Below are positions 31,112-40,476 of a stretch of 43,248 nt of DNA, in pieces. The position numbers and the translations under genes are program-made. The stretch comes from Leptolyngbyaceae cyanobacterium RU_5_1 (lineage in GTDB: Bacteria; Cyanobacteriota; Cyanobacteriia; Leptolyngbyales; Leptolyngbyaceae): the NCBI GenBank assembly GCA_012034055.1, contig JAAUSG010000015.1:1-43248 (forward strand). Direction: 5' to 3'. The notes under the pieces are model-generated. The model was not told the DNA's origin. It did no database searches and was given only the letters and a program-made list of their open reading frames with translations. The stretch's first letter is position 1. Every line of letters begins with the position of its first letter.

Positions 31112-32902
31112 TTGACTCGATCTACCGATGATGCCGCACCTTCAACGCTTAGATCGCTCTGGCGGGTGTTGAACACGTTAAGGGCTTACCGCTGGCTCTC
31201 TCTGGGAGCATTGCTCAGTCTGCTGTTGCTGACAGTTGCCAATGCCATCACACCCCAATTGTTTCGCTGGGGCATTGATCAGGGCATCGCTAAACACGAT
31301 TTGCGAATTGTGCTGTACAGTGCCGGAGCAATGGTGGTCGCCGCGATCGCCCGGGCGCTGTCCAACTTTGGGCAAAGTTTTTGGGCAGAGGCGGCTTCTC
31401 AAGGCGTGGCGTTTGACCTGCGGAATCGAATTTTTAGCAAAATTCAGAACCTCAGTTTTAGCTACCACGACCAGGCGCAAACCTCCCAATTGCTCACCCG
31501 AATGACGAGTGACATCGAGCAGATTCGCACGTTTTTGGGCACCAGTTTGATTCAGGTGATTAGTTCGGTCGTGACACTGGTGAGTATTGCGATCATTTTG
31601 CTGATCATGAACTGGCAATTGGCACTGATTACACTCACCGTGGTACCGATGGCAGGTTGGTTGCTGACTCGTTTTCTGGTGCGCAATGGCCAGTTGTTTC
31701 GGCAAGTGCAGGAACAATTGAGTGACTTAAACGCAGTATTGCAAGAAAATTTATTGGGCGTGCGGGTGGTCAAAGCGTTTGTGCGCGAACCGGCGGAAAC
31801 TCAGCGCTACACGATCATGAATGATGCGTTGGTGAAGGCCAATATGAAAACCATTCGGGCAATTCGCAACACCTTTCCGATCATTTTCTTACTCACGAAT
31901 TTAGTCACGTTAGTAGTGTTTGGCTATGGCGGTGCGCAAGTGATTGGCAATCGATTTTCGATTGGTGAGTTGGTTGCGTTTAACTCCTATTTATTGTTCA
32001 TTCTGCAACCCATTTTGTTGATTGGCTTTGCCGCACCCGCGATCGCCCAGTCTTCGGCATCTGTTGAGCGGGTGTACGAAGTGGTGGATGCTGAAATTGA
32101 AATTCGCGATCGCCTGGGTGCTGTACCGTTTGAAACCTGTGGCGGCAGAATTACCTTTGAACATGTGTCGTTTCGCTATCCGGGTGCAACCCGAGAAGCT
32201 CTCAAAGCCGTGTCCTTTGAAACCAAACCCAACGAGTTGATTGCCGTGTTAGGGATGACCGCTTCTGGCAAAAGCACCATCATGAACCTGATTCCGCGAT
32301 TTTATGATATCACGACTGGTGCCGTCCGCATTGACGGGCGAGATGTGCGAGATTTTACGCTGGCCAGTCTGCGATCGCACATTGGCATCGTGTTTCAAGA
32401 AACAACGCTGTTTTCGGGGACTCTGCGCGAAAACATTGCTTACGCCAAACCCAATGCCACGTTGGATCAGGTGATCACAGCGGCAAGCACGGCCCACATT
32501 CATGACTTCATCATCAGTTTGCCAGACGGGTACGACACTATCGTGGGCGAACGGGGCGTGGGGTTATCGGGGGGACAAAAACAACGGATTGCGATCGCCC
32601 GCACCCTCCTCACCGATTACAGCATCCTGATTTTGGATGACAGCACCTCGGCCGTGGATGCCCAAACCGCGGCCCAAATTCAGGCATCCCTCGATGATCT
32701 CATGCGGCAGCGAGCCTGTGTCACCTTTGTCGTGGCCCAACGGATCAGCACCGTTCGCAATGCCGATCGCATTTTCCTGATGGACAACGGGCATTTAGTG
32801 GCTCAGGGCACCCACGAAGAGCTAATGCAAACCAGTCCGCTATATGGCGTAATTTTAGAATCCCAGGTCAAGCAACTACCGTGTATACACAAGTCTCACT
32901 GA
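31112..32902 (+). CDS. ABC exporter half-transporter with degenerate nucleotide site
   Basis: A 596-residue type-IV (MsbA/LmrCD-like) exporter subunit: six transmembrane segments in residues about 25-300, then an ATPase domain. Walker A is GMTASGKST and the signature VGLSGGQKQR is intact. Walker B ends ILILDDSTS, with Asp where the catalytic Glu should be, and the switch histidine is Gln (VVAQRISTV). This is the pattern of the non-catalytic half-site in heterodimeric exporters such as TM287/288 and LmrCD. The start is a TTG with GGGGAAG upstream; no ATG exists in frame. The C-terminal LPCIHKSH comes from the MITE inserted at 32879. The substrate is unknown. It forms a pair with the gene at 33257. 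Confidence 0.88.
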   Translation: MTRSTDDAAPSTLRSLWRVLNTLRAYRWLSLGALLSLLLLTVANAITPQLFRWGIDQGIAKHDLRIVLYSAGAMVVAAIARALSNFGQSFWAEAASQGVAFDLRNRIFSKIQNLSFSYHDQAQTSQLLTRMTSDIEQIRTFLGTSLIQVISSVVTLVSIAIILLIMNWQLALITLTVVPMAGWLLTRFLVRNGQLFRQVQEQLSDLNAVLQENLLGVRVVKAFVREPAETQRYTIMNDALVKANMKTIRAIRNTFPIIFLLTNLVTLVVFGYGGAQVIGNRFSIGELVAFNSYLLFILQPILLIGFAAPAIAQSSASVERVYEVVDAEIEIRDRLGAVPFETCGGRITFEHVSFRYPGATREALKAVSFETKPNELIAVLGMTASGKSTIMNLIPRFYDITTGAVRIDGRDVRDFTLASLRSHIGIVFQETTLFSGTLRENIAYAKPNATLDQVITAASTAHIHDFIISLPDGYDTIVGERGVGLSGGQKQRIAIARTLLTDYSILILDDSTSAVDAQTAAQIQASLDDLMRQRACVTFVVAQRISTVRNADRIFLMDNGHLVAQGTHEELMQTSPLYGVILESQVKQLPCIHKSH

Positions 32903-33232
32903 ATCCGACCCTTGGGGGGGCACTCCCCCAAACCCCCCGAACTCAGGGTTTTTGCTTGTGAGAACTGACAAAGCTTGTCTCGTGTTCTCACAAGCAAAAC
33001 AGGCTGCGTCCCCCGTAGCTTGCTTCTGCGCAGCAGTACCCCCTCCAGAAGGTGTGAACGGTGAAAAGCGAAAGACTCTGGTACAACAAGGGGGAAAGTT
33101 CGATCAAAGTCTTTGCACTCAACAAACTAGCCCTTGCGGGGGGTGTGGGGGAGTTAGGACCCCACAAAGCGGGGGACCGGGGGGAAGTCCCCCGGCACAG
33201 TTTTTGGGTTTAGCCAAGATGTGTATACACGG
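32879..33232. mobile_element. 354-bp MITE between the two ABC exporter genes
   Basis: Perfect terminal inverted repeats ccgtgtatacaca (32879-32891) and tgtgtatacacgg (33220-33232) are flanked by TA on both sides (32877-32878 and 33233-33234), as in Tc1/mariner-IS630-type insertions. Subterminal parts are also inverted (cggggggtttgggggagt against cggggggtgtgggggagt). A strong hairpin with 15-bp arms (tttgcttgtgagaac / gttctcacaagcaaa) lies near 32950-32998. It has no coding capacity. Removing it and one TA joins the flanks so that the first ABC gene ends LG-stop, 16 bases before the second gene's ATG. Confidence 0.8.
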
Positions 33233-33256
33233 TAGGGTGAAGCCAGGAGTAGCTGC

Positions 33257-35043
33257 ATGAGAGGTATAGGCCCGATGGTTGTCTCTGAGCAAACGACAAC
33301 CCGCGAACTCTCCACCGTGCGACGATTCTTGCAATACTTGCGCCCTTATCGCCAGGAAATTCCCATCGTGTTCACCCTGATTCTGATGGGTGCGGCGACA
33401 CAGGCGATCGGTCCCTTCTTTCTCGGTTGGTCCATTGACCATTTGATTGCTCAAGGCAATCTGCAAGGCCTGGTGCAAATGCTGGTGTTCCTGGGGCTGA
33501 TCTACCTGACGGGCATGTGGGCAATTCGGGGGCAAATCTTGCGGGTCGGCTCCATCATGCAACGCTTACTCGCTCAACTGCGCCAGGATATTTTCATCAA
33601 GATTCAAAGTTTGCCACTCAGCTTTTTGATCAGAGCGAAGCGGGTGATTTGATGAGTCGCTTGCTGAACGATGTCAACACCGTAAATCAGGCCTTCGGGC
33701 AAACGGTGGCCCAAATGCTGGGCAACTTGTTTAGCCTGGTTGGCATCGTCATCGCCATGCTAGCCATTAACCTGCAACTGGGTCTGCTCAGTAATCTGGC
33801 AGTCCCATTGATGATTTTTACCACAGGATTATTTGCGCGCTGGGCCAGAGCCAGGTTTCGCGTCACCCGCCAAACAATCGGCGAACTCTCGGCCCGGTTG
33901 GAAGAAGACATTGGCAGTGTGCGAGAAGCCCAGGCATTTAACCGGATTCAACTCAACATTGAGGAGTTTAGCCAGCTCAATGCCGCCAATCGAGATGCCA
34001 ATGTGCAGGCCGTCGCGATTACGGCTGCCTTTCTGCCCTCAATCGATTTTCTCAACACGCTGGCAACCGGGGGAGTGCTTGCCTACGGAGGATACCTGGC
34101 AGTGACCGGGGCGGCGACGGTGGGCGTGGTCACGTCCTTCCTGCTCTATGTGCAACAGTTCTTTCGCCCGATTCAGATTCTCAGCCAGTTTTATACCCAG
34201 GCACAGTATGCCTTTGCCGGATTGGAGCGCATCTTTCTCCTGTTGGATGAACCCGTGCAGCTTCAAGATGCACCCGATGCCGCAGAAATGCACCCGATGC
34301 AGGGCGATGTGGTGTTTGATGCTGTCATGTTTGGGTATACCGCCAATCAGCTGGTGCTGAAAGACGTGAATCTGCACGCCCAACCGGGGCAAATGGTGGC
34401 GCTGGTCGGACCGACGGGCGCGGGCAAAAGTAGCATCATCAATCTGATTCTGCGCTTTTATGATGTCACAGGGGGTGCAGTTAAAATTGATGGAATTGAC
34501 GTGCGCAGCGTCACCCAGGCAAGCCTGCGCAGACAAATTGGCATCGTGTTACAGGACAACTTGCTGTTTACCGGTACGGTGGCCGAAAATATCGCCTTTG
34601 GCTGTCCCCACGCGACTCAGGTAGAGATTGAAGCCGCTGCACAAGCGGCGAATGTGCATGAATTTATTACCTCATTGCCGCAAGGGTACAGTACGCAACT
34701 GGGGGAACGGGGTGCGCCGTTGAGCCAAGGACAACGACAACTGATCAGCATTGCCAGGTCCGTGTTGATTAATCCCCGCATTTTGATTCTCGATGAAGCG
34801 ACCAGCAGCATTGATACCCGCACAGAGGCACTGGTACAAGCCGCGATCGCGCGTTTACTAATCAATCGCACCAGTTTCGTGATTGCCCATCGCTTAAGCA
34901 CCGTCACTCAAGCGGATCAAGTCCTCGTCATTCAACAGGGCACGATTGTCGAACAAGGCACCCATGCACAACTCATGGCACAACAGGGACTCTATGCCAA
35001 CCTCTATGCCATTCAATTAGGGCCGGTCAATCCTCAAGTCTAA
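33257..35043 (+). CDS. ABC exporter half-transporter, catalytic partner, frame broken once
   Basis: Partner subunit of the upstream exporter. The first 125 residues (start ATG with AGGAG 8 bases upstream) read in one frame to KIQSLPLSFLIRAK. The remainder continues in the next frame as FDQSEAGDLMSRLLND. Adding one T to the run of five at 33623-33627 restores SLPLSFFDQSEAGDL and a single protein of about 595 residues. The ATPase domain has Walker A GPTGAGKSS, catalytic Glu in ILILDEATSS and the switch His in VIAHRLSTV. The signature is LSQGQ instead of LSGGQ. This mirrors heterodimeric exporters in which one site is degenerate. A missed T in the assembly is the likely cause of the break. Confidence 0.87.
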
Positions 35044-35103
35044 GAGGATGTTTTAAAAGTCCTACTGTTTGTAGCAAAGCGTGCAAGATCCCCCTTTTCT
35101 TTT

Positions 35104-36081
35104 GGCTCATGTTTAAAATGTGTGCAGGAGTAGATCAAGGGAGTGGATATGGAATTTCCCATCACCAATTTGCTCGATCGCAGCAATTGCACTCAATGGA
35201 TCATTGAGCATTTTCACCCGAGTGGATTTGGCTGTAAAAAGTGTGGAGCAGGGGTAGAACAGTCCCGCAAATTTAGAACGACTCGACGCAGGCAATTGAC
35301 AGTGTATCGATGTCGTCAGTGCAACCAAACCTACAACCTATACAGTGGGACGTTGTTTGAACAGCATCATCTCACCCCAGAGCAAATTGTGTTACTGATC
35401 CGAGGTGTTTTCAAAGGAGAATCGTCCAGAACCTTAGCAGCAGAACTGGGACTCAGTTACCAAACCGTGCTTCACCTGAGACATCAATTGCACAACCGGG
35501 CGCAAGCATTACAACCGGAGACTCCCCTACCTGACTGCGCCAGTGAGACCGATGAGATGTTCCAGAATGCAGGGGAGAAGGGGGACAAGCATGGTGACCC
35601 TTTTGACCCTCCCCGCCGACGAGCCAATAAGCGACCGGGCAAAGGAACCGATGACAATGAGCGACCTCCGATTGTCGGAACGGTTGGACGAGAAACTGGA
35701 CACGTGCGACGGCGTGTTGTGAACAATACGACTGGACAACCATTAGTCAATCATGTCGATCAATTTACAGTGAGGCAAACGCAGTTATTTACAGATGAAT
35801 CAGCGAGTTACAACCATGTCATACGCAACCATGCCACGGTTTGTCACAGCCAGAACGAGTGGGCAAGAGATGATGATGGAGATGGGATTCGAGAAGTTCA
35901 TGTCAACACGGTTGAAGGACTATGGACAGATGTACGAAACTTTTTGAGACCTTTCAAAGGAGTTCATAAAGACTACTTGAGTGGTTACGTTGCCATTTTT
36001 GAGTTTAATCGGAACTTGAAACGCTTGAATTCAGCCTTTATTGCCTCACTTGTTAACTTGCACACTTTTCGTAGATGAGCC
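35104..36081 (+). mobile_element. IS1595-family insertion sequence
   Basis: The element is bounded by imperfect inverted repeats: ggctcatgtttaaaatgtgtgca (35104-35126) and tgcacacttttcgtagatgagcc (36059-36081), about 17 of 23 matching. It carries one transposase gene that ends inside the right repeat. No direct target repeat of 8 bp was visible. It appears intact. Confidence 0.7.
35149..36078 (+). CDS. IS1595-family transposase
   Basis: The 309-residue protein begins with a zinc ribbon (CKKC near residue 29 and CRQCNQTYN near 61) of the IS1595 type. It has an ISXO2-like DDE domain: the first acidic residues in ETDEMFQNAG (about 145), the second in LFTDESASYNHV (about 225) and the last in NTVEGLWTDVRNF (about 265). 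The start is the ATG behind GGAG; the GTG two codons upstream is an alternative. The frame is complete without interruption, so the element may be active. Confidence 0.85.
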   Translation: MEFPITNLLDRSNCTQWIIEHFHPSGFGCKKCGAGVEQSRKFRTTRRRQLTVYRCRQCNQTYNLYSGTLFEQHHLTPEQIVLLIRGVFKGESSRTLAAELGLSYQTVLHLRHQLHNRAQALQPETPLPDCASETDEMFQNAGEKGDKHGDPFDPPRRRANKRPGKGTDDNERPPIVGTVGRETGHVRRRVVNNTTGQPLVNHVDQFTVRQTQLFTDESASYNHVIRNHATVCHSQNEWARDDDGDGIREVHVNTVEGLWTDVRNFLRPFKGVHKDYLSGYVAIFEFNRNLKRLNSAFIASLVNLHTFRR

Positions 36082-36159
36082 GGGATTGTTTGAAGTGTTT
36101 TTCCAGGTCTATGCCGCGTTGATGCGTGGCGGATATCTCCAAGCCTATCAGCCATGGAA
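36082..36159 (+). pseudogene. Orphan coding-like fragment between two insertion sequences
   Basis: An open plus-strand frame runs through GLFEVFFQVYAALMRGGYLQ and AYQPWK between the IS1595 right end and the ISKra4 left end. The amino-acid composition and codon use look like real coding sequence, but the family was not recognised. It is probably the remnant of a gene destroyed by the two insertions. Confidence 0.35.
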
Positions 36160-37643
36160 GGGTGTAATTAGAAGTGGCAGTTAAGGTCAAACCGCATTTT
36201 GAGCAAGATCCAACCAATAGGTCTGCCAATCCTGGTTTACCCGCAGCACGCGCAACGCTAACATTGCCTCCGCCTTGGCAACATTCCACCAACTGCCCGA
36301 GCGTTTGAGTCGCTGCTGAATCACGTAGCGATGAGCACTCTCAATTTCACCAGAACCAATGGGTAAGTCAGATCAGATCGCGCCTTTGTAGTCGAGTTGG
36401 TCTAAGCGATTGTGGATATAACGGTAGGCACACCGCACGGGTGCGGCTTTGTCTGGCACTGATTCGGACTCAAGAAAAGGACGGAGCGCTTGGAGAACCG
36501 CCGTGACATGGTTGTGTTTGAGTCGTCGCTTTTGCTGCTCTAGCCAGGGTTTGGGATACTCTGGAGCACAGACGGTACTGGCATCAGCCAGATAGTCACA
36601 CAGATGATAGAAATCGAGCAAGTAGCGACCGGGTTGGCCCAATCGCTGGGCAACTTGGTCGGCAATCCAGGGAGCACCATCGCCGACTCCATGCACATAG
36701 GTTTGCTGCCCCACCCCCACTCGAATCGCACTGGTAATCAGTTGTTCGCCTGCGTCATCGGTACTGCCCAAGGTTGCCCCAAAGATCAAATTGTCTTGCC
36801 CTTGAGTGTGAGCCAATGCCAACCGAGCTTCGTGCCAACCGATTTGGCGAGTAGTGCGACGGTCCATCACTTTCCCTTCCACGGTTGTTGCCTCAGTTGT
36901 GACAATTGGAATCATGCTTCCGTCCATTTCCACAATCAAACAATCGACTCCATCGTGTTCGGGTATCTCAGTTTTAAGTTGACGACGTTGGGTTTGTAGA
37001 ACCTGTTCGGCGTGCTGTTGGCTAATCGCTTGGGCTGAACTCACCGGCACACTAATCCCATGATGCTCTTGCAACTTCTTGGGAATTTGTCCAAACGGTA
37101 CATCTGCCCCAAAATCCGTAATCACTCGTTGCAGGGGCAACGAATACCCACGACACTGGACTCCGGCTGTTTGACTAAACGGGCGGCCAATCCCTTTGCC
37201 CTTGCCGTAGCTAAACAATTGCTCGATTACTTCAATGGTTCCAAAGCAAGTGTACCAGTAGAGAAGTTTTTTCGGGTGCGTTGAGCCTGCGGATGGGTTT
37301 TAACGAACTCGTCGTGTTGCGCTTGATTTTGTCGAGTTGCCCATCCTTGCAAGGCAGCTTGCCCCATTTGTCGGATTTCTTCAATCACCCGTTGTTCTGC
37401 TTCATTGGCTTTGATAAGGTCTCCTGCAGCGTTCTCCACGACGCACAATAAGCTCTCGATCTTGGCTTTCAGTTCAGGATGTCGGCTGAGCCGCTCCTCT
37501 AAACTCGCACAGATAGTCGTAGTCTCGACTTGGTGGTGAGGTGATTCTTGGATCATTGGTCAATGCCCCGTGCTCGTTACAAATTCCTTGTATCATAGCG
37601 ACTCCAGTCCTGCAATTCCGGACTGCCACTTTTAATTGCACCC
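36160..37643 (-). mobile_element. ISKra4-family insertion sequence
   Basis: Near-perfect 22-bp terminal inverted repeats gggtgtaattagaagtggcagt (36160-36181) and actgccacttttaattgcaccc (37622-37643) differ at two positions. They bound one transposase reading frame on the minus strand, which is in two phases and has a premature stop. No target duplication was seen. Confidence 0.8.
36187..37556 (-). pseudogene. ISKra4-family transposase, frameshift and nonsense codon
   Basis: The first 109 codons (MIQESPHHQ to about QAQRTRKN) are followed by the main part in the -1 phase: FGTIEVIEQLFSYGKGKGIG and then the DDE domain, with Asp in VEMDGSMIP and VHGVGDGAPWI. The phase change lies on A-AAA-AAC at 37266-37272, a canonical -1 slippery heptamer. 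Alternatively one A is missing from the run. At 36373-36375 the frame meets TGA after LDYKGAI. SDLPIGSGEIESAHRYV, which contains the final catalytic Glu, continues in frame to a stop at 36187. The truncated product would lack the third acidic residue, so the copy is probably inactive. Confidence 0.82.
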
Positions 37644-37725
37644 CGTATCACCCCTGCAACGCTCCTGCTGTCCCCTACCAACGCAACGGGTATGATCAGA
37701 GGTATCGTTGCCGAGGGCGATCGCA

Positions 37726-38319
37726 ATGGTGCAGGCACAGACCCGATTCAACAGCATTGAAGAGTATGCGTCGCTAGATACCAGCGACCTGCCTGAATGT
37801 CGCTACGAGTTGGTGGATGGGGTGATAGTCGAGATGGGTGCAGAGAATGACCAAAACCTTGAGATTGCTGAGTATTTAGCCTCAGTATTGCTGCAATTCG
37901 TCCCTTACTATCTGCTTCGCCGGGGGACTGAGATTCAGGTGAAAAGCGCCTTAGTCACATGCAGAGAGCCTGATCTGACGGTGCTGACACAAGAAACCAG
38001 GGACGCTATGAGGCGAGATAAGCGCTCTCTCATAACCCTGGAAATGCCTAACCCCATACTGGTTGTGGAGATTGTTTCACCTGGGGACGAAACTGAGCCA
38101 AATTACCAGCGTGACTACGTTCAAAAGCCTGAAGAGTATGCAGCCAGAGGTATTCCTGAATTCTGGCGAGTAGACCCCACACGGGGGGGGGTTATGGTGT
38201 TGTGGTTGGAGGGTACAGCTTACAAAGTGAGGGAGTTTAGAGGCACCGACCGGGTGATCTCCCCCACCTTCCCCCAGTTGCAACTGACCGCTGATCAGAT
38301 TCTCCTGAACGCGAACTAG
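37726..38319 (+). CDS. Uma2 family endonuclease (DUF820)
   Basis: A 197-residue PD-(D/E)xK-fold protein of the Uma2 family, abundant in filamentous cyanobacteria. The family pattern is PECRYELVDGVIVEMGAEND, then VREPDLTVL-like (CREPDLTVLTQE, about residue 85) and the core ILVVEIVSPGDETEPNY with the acidic active-site residues. The ending GIPEFWRVDP is also typical. The biological role of these proteins is unknown; some are near mobile elements, as here. I chose the ATG, which has GAGGG about 9 bases upstream, over a TTG six codons earlier. It starts 82 bases after the ISKra4 right end. Confidence 0.85.
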   Translation: MVQAQTRFNSIEEYASLDTSDLPECRYELVDGVIVEMGAENDQNLEIAEYLASVLLQFVPYYLLRRGTEIQVKSALVTCREPDLTVLTQETRDAMRRDKRSLITLEMPNPILVVEIVSPGDETEPNYQRDYVQKPEEYAARGIPEFWRVDPTRGGVMVLWLEGTAYKVREFRGTDRVISPTFPQLQLTADQILLNAN

Positions 38320-38320
38320 A

Positions 38321-38440
38321 AGTTACCTCAGAAGTTACCTAAATTCAAAAGTTACCTGAGAGTTACCCATGTGTGGTAACTCCTAAAGTCTTGCTGCGTA
38401 AGGGTTTCAAGAAAAAGTTACCCAGGTTTCCTAAGTTACC
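38321..38440. repeat. Cluster of AGTTACC heptamers
   Basis: AGTTACC occurs at 38321, 38333, 38350, 38361, 38416 and 38434, with one inverted copy (ggtaact) at 38375-38381. The first four lie in the gap after Uma2 and the rest inside the following small open frame. The iteration suggests a protein-binding site array or a collapsed tandem repeat. Confidence 0.6.
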
Positions 38441-38663
38441 GCAAAAATGTGTCCAACTGCTTGGGTCCACTTCACAGGAATACTTAACTGAACTGATATT
38501 GGAAGCGAACCCTGATCGCGACAATAGTGCGCTGCTGAAAAAATGGGCGCAGGTGCTGTCTCTCCAGGAACGGAATGGTCTAGCGTATCTTAGGAGATTT
38601 CCAGGAAAGAAACTACCAAAAATCCTGGTAAAGACGAACGGCCGTTCGTTCCTCCAGGGGTAA
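38373..38663 (+). CDS. Small basic protein, unknown
   Basis: A 96-residue open frame from a GTG, 53 bases after the Uma2 gene. It is rich in Lys and Arg (RKGFKKKLPRFPKLPQK) with a weakly amphipathic helix TSQEYLTELILEANPD. No family was recognised, and the 5' part is built partly from the AGTTACC repeat, so it may be non-coding. It converges on the response regulator gene with 20 bases between the stops. Confidence 0.35.
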   Translation: MVTPKVLLRKGFKKKLPRFPKLPQKCVQLLGSTSQEYLTELILEANPDRDNSALLKKWAQVLSLQERNGLAYLRRFPGKKLPKILVKTNGRSFLQG

Positions 38664-38683
38664 AATCTTTCTCAGAAATCGCC

Positions 38684-39376
38684 TTAGTCCTCAGCAATCA
38701 GTTTTCGTTGGATTGCAATCACGGCGGCTTGAGTGCGATCGCGCACCTCGAGCTTCTGGAGAATGGCGTGAACATGAACACGCACAGTACCTGGCGCGAT
38801 GTAAAGCATTTCGGCAATCTCTTGATTCGTCTTACCGATTGCAATCAGGGACAGAATCTCTTGCTCTCGTTGAGTGAGGGTGGGAATGAGTTGATTGGAC
38901 GAGCGTTCTGAACGAATGGACGAGGTTTTGGATATCGCGGGGGCGTTACCGCTAAAGACGGACTGAATCTCAGTTGTTGCAGTTGAGTCCCACCAGGACG
39001 CTCCAGCCGCCACGGATCGAATTGCCAGGATGAGCGTTTCAGATGCGGTTCCTTTGAGACAGTAGCCCTGCGCACCGACCTCAATAATGCGATTAATCAA
39101 GGCTTTCTGCGTGTGAGAGGTGAGCACCAGAATGGGTAAGTTAGGAGATAGCTGCCGCAACTGCCGACAGGCTTCGATGCCGCCAATACCGGGTAGCCCA
39201 ATATCCAAAACAACAATGTCGAGTGAATGACGCTTGGCCAGCTCGATCGCGGTTTCACCATCCTCCGCCTCCGCGATCACTTCAAAGCCTGCCTCCTGCT
39301 GCAATCGGACGCGCAAGCCGAGACGAAAGAGTTCATCGTCCTCAACCAATAGAATTTTTAGCGGCGGAGACCCCAT
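38684..39376 (-). CDS. NarL/FixJ-type response regulator
   Basis: A 230-residue two-component regulator. The receiver has the acidic pair in LLVEDDELFRLG, the phosphoacceptor Asp in DIVVLDIGLPG (about residue 57), Thr in VLTSHTQ and Lys in YCLKGTAS. The C-terminal LuxR-type DNA-binding domain follows: LTQREQEILSLIAIGKTNQE, then GTVRVHVHAILQKL. The linker between the domains is about 40 residues. Its ATG lies only one base after the TGA of the upstream histidine kinase gene, so the two are translationally coupled and almost certainly cognate. Target genes are unknown. Confidence 0.93.
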   Translation of the reverse strand: MGSPPLKILLVEDDELFRLGLRVRLQQEAGFEVIAEAEDGETAIELAKRHSLDIVVLDIGLPGIGGIEACRQLRQLSPNLPILVLTSHTQKALINRIIEVGAQGYCLKGTASETLILAIRSVAAGASWWDSTATTEIQSVFSGNAPAISKTSSIRSERSSNQLIPTLTQREQEILSLIAIGKTNQEIAEMLYIAPGTVRVHVHAILQKLEVRDRTQAAVIAIQRKLIAED

Positions 39377-39377
39377 T

Positions 39378-40476
39378 TCACGTTGAGTCAGTCAAATGGA
39401 ACGGGAAGGCCGGTAAGCGAAAGGCAAACATTGCGCCAGCCGGATGATGGTTTTCTGCCCAAATTGTACCGCCATGCGCCTCAACAATTTGGCGCGATAA
39501 GTAGAGTCCTAGTCCTGAGCCTTTGGACTGGCGATCGCTCTGTCCTGGTAAAACCGCTCGAATAGATGGGGGAGTTCATCTGCTTTGACTCCAGCTCCGT
39601 TGTCAATGATTTTAATCGTTTGATGCGAGGAACCTGGCTCCAGCACCACTTCAATTTTGCCCCCACGCGGGGTGTGGTTAATCGCATTGGTCAAAAGGTT
39701 GGCAAACACCCGCTGCAGTTGAAGCGTATCTCCTTCGACCCATAAGAACTTGCGAAAGTCAGATTCGCCGTAGTTGAACGAAATGTGAACCCGACGACTG
39801 GCAGCCAATTGAGTCAATGTCTTAGCAACGTCTTCCGCAATCTCTACCAAATCAACCGGGGCAAGGTGGAGATTTAACCCTTCGTTATCATTGCGATAGA
39901 CATCCAGCAACGTCTCAACCATTTGCAAAGTGGTTTGGTGACTGCGAACCATTGTTGTTAGAACAGGCTGTTGCGTGGCCTGAACCACCCCAAAACTTTC
40001 CTGCTGAAAGGCTTTTAGCGTTTCAATTGCGCCCAGCAAAGGAGTCTTTAAATCGTGGGTCAGCGTTGAGGCAAAGTCTTCTCGTAAACTGGCAAGTTTC
40101 TCCTGTGCCTGAATTTTAGCTTGCTGTTGCAGCAAGGTTTGTTGATAGAGTCGGTTGCGATCGCTCAACACGCCAGTGACAACCAGTGCCAGAATTGCAA
40201 TCAAACGACTGGCGATTGTAGACGCTCCAACTGCTTCAATCGCGGCAACCAAACGTTCGATAGCGTCAGACAACAGGCAATTACGGTTGCGGTGAAGGTG
40301 GTTCGGCGGCTTAAATGAGCATTTGCCAGCAGAATCGGGCCAATGTAGAGGTAGCCAAATACGTAGTCTGGTGGTGTGACGTACTCCAGCACCAGGACGA
40401 TCGCAAACAATGCCACCACTAGCCAGAATTTGCTCAAACGCCAGTCTTTAGACGGTACAAAAAGGGTAAGTGACAT
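39378..40476 (-). CDS. Membrane sensor histidine kinase, frame broken twice
   Basis: Sensor kinase partner of the downstream regulator. The N-terminal about 85 residues contain two or three hydrophobic segments (WLVVALFAIVLVLEYV and following). The DHp helix has the phosphorylated His in TLTHDLKTPLLGA. ATPase boxes follow: N-box FANLLTNAINHTP, G1 IIDNGAGV, F-box LFERFYQ and G2 SKGSGLGLYLSRQIVEAHGG. The frame is broken near 40235-40241, where adding one base restores WLPRLEAVGASTIASR, and at 39544-39545, where one more C (plus strand) restores FYQGQSDRQSKGSG. The tail ends in TDST. Neither break removes residues. A missed base at each is likelier than a pseudogene, because all motifs survive. 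The ATG overlaps the upstream stop (TGATG). Confidence 0.83.

Noticed and set aside
30913-31176. 87-codon minus-strand frame over the IS21/ABC junction
   Set aside because: It joins two unrelated pieces in different phases from istB. Only the middle looks coding and could not be assigned.
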